DNA of 5,167 nucleotides, taken from an uncultured bacterium (GTDB lineage: Bacteria > Patescibacteriota > Minisyncoccia > Spechtbacterales > HO2-43-30). Each line of letters starts with the position of its first letter. Positions within the stretch are counted from its first letter, which is position 1. Both the position numbers and the translations under genes were made by a program. Of this stretch, positions 4,872 through 5,167 are shown in pieces. The DNA lies in contig CAJXHR010000058.1 in NCBI GenBank assembly GCA_913054525.1, forward strand, positions 1-5,167, in the 5' to 3' direction. The notes beneath the pieces are model-generated. The model searched no databases, was not told the DNA's origin, and saw only the letters and a list, made by a program, of their open reading frames with translations.

Positions 4872-5167
4872 ATGAAGGTTGTTATACTCGGCGCAAAAGG
4901 GATGCTCGGGAGGGACTTGGGGAAGGTGTTTTATGATTTGTCCCCATATCTTTTGGATAAAGGCCATCACGTTACAGTAATTGATTTAATGATTTATGGA
5001 AAAGATGTTTTAAAAACACATCCAAACCTGAGGATAATTGAAGGCGATATAAGAGATTTAAATTTGTTAAAAAAAATTTTGTCAGGTCATGAGATCGTAA
5101 TCCATTTGGCTTGCATATCAAATGATCCAAGTTTTGAACTTAATCCTAAATTGGGCAAATCTATAAA
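4872..5167 (+). CDS. chimeric RmlD-start/NAD-dependent epimerase, C-terminus off the right edge
   Basis: The frame is open from ATG 4872 to the window end: 98 codons plus two bases. Residues 1-22 (MKVVILGAKGMLGRDLGKVF, then YD) are the N-terminus of dTDP-4-dehydrorhamnose reductase, RmlD, including the GxxGxxG NAD(P) loop at 7-13. From about residue 24 the protein is instead an extended-SDR sugar epimerase/dehydratase: SPYLLDKGHHVTVIDL (24-39), IIEGDIRD (55-62), VIHLACISNDPSFELNP (76-92). In ordinary SDRs the glycine loop leads directly into the helix before PYLLDKGH; here about seven extra residues lie between. GC falls from about 52% (4872-4931) to about 27% (4981-5100) by hand count. The gene diverges from rmlB, where a rightward rmlD would fit. 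No ribosome site is seen. It may be a functional fusion, since the dinucleotide loop is retained, or a misassembly. The substrate of the epimerase part is unknown. Confidence 0.82.
   Translation, partial: MKVVILGAKGMLGRDLGKVFYDLSPYLLDKGHHVTVIDLMIYGKDVLKTHPNLRIIEGDIRDLNLLKKILSGHEIVIHLACISNDPSFELNPKLGKSI

Noticed and set aside
1..5167. CRISPR array, tRNA, rRNA, transposase or defence system
   Set aside because: No regularly spaced repeats, cloverleaf, rRNA-like stretch or relevant protein motifs were seen on either strand.

Overview
The window looks like bacterial chromosomal DNA: short intergenic gaps, ATG/GTG starts, a sigma70-like promoter and an intrinsic terminator. TGA is used as a stop, so no TGA recoding is seen. 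GC is intermediate over most of the window. The style of the dTDP-sugar genes, and the pairing of an RmlC-type start 'IRGLKI..DERGYF' with a long-form RmlA, reminds me of Candidate Phyla Radiation (Patescibacteria) contigs. That placement is inference from memory and weak.

Layout. (1) Positions 1-405, minus: the N-terminal 135 codons of a protein I do not recognise, running off the left edge. (2) Positions 406-529: a divergent intergenic region with a good promoter reading right. (3) Positions 530-1540, plus: a complete Qng1/DUF2419 queuosine-5'-phosphate N-glycosidase (queuine salvage), ended by a hairpin-T-tract terminator that overlaps its stop codon. (4) Positions 1550-4776, minus: a sugar-nucleotide cluster read as rmlB, rmlC fragment, rmlA, family 2 glycosyltransferase. 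RmlA and the glycosyltransferase overlap by ATGA. (5) Positions 4777-4871: a divergent intergenic region. (6) Positions 4872-5167, plus: the start of a gene running off the right edge that begins like RmlD and continues as a different SDR epimerase.

The minus-strand cluster would make dTDP-sugar (RmlA makes dTDP-glucose, RmlB dehydrates it, RmlC and RmlD would finish dTDP-L-rhamnose) for the adjacent glycosyltransferase. As it stands the set is not intact. RmlC is cut to 46 codons, and its end carries a 30-base near-copy of the 3' part of rmlB. RmlD is reduced to about its first 22 codons, joined in frame to an AT-rich epimerase. RmlA has lost the G-x-G-T-R nucleotide-binding loop. RmlB carries an extra helix-turn-helix-like N-terminus.

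The most interesting signal is therefore a rearranged dTDP-rhamnose locus with several junctions. It is either a real recombination product (pathway decay or surface-glycan switching) or an assembly chimera, and the sequence alone cannot decide between these. I see no CRISPR array, tRNA, rRNA, transposase or defence system.
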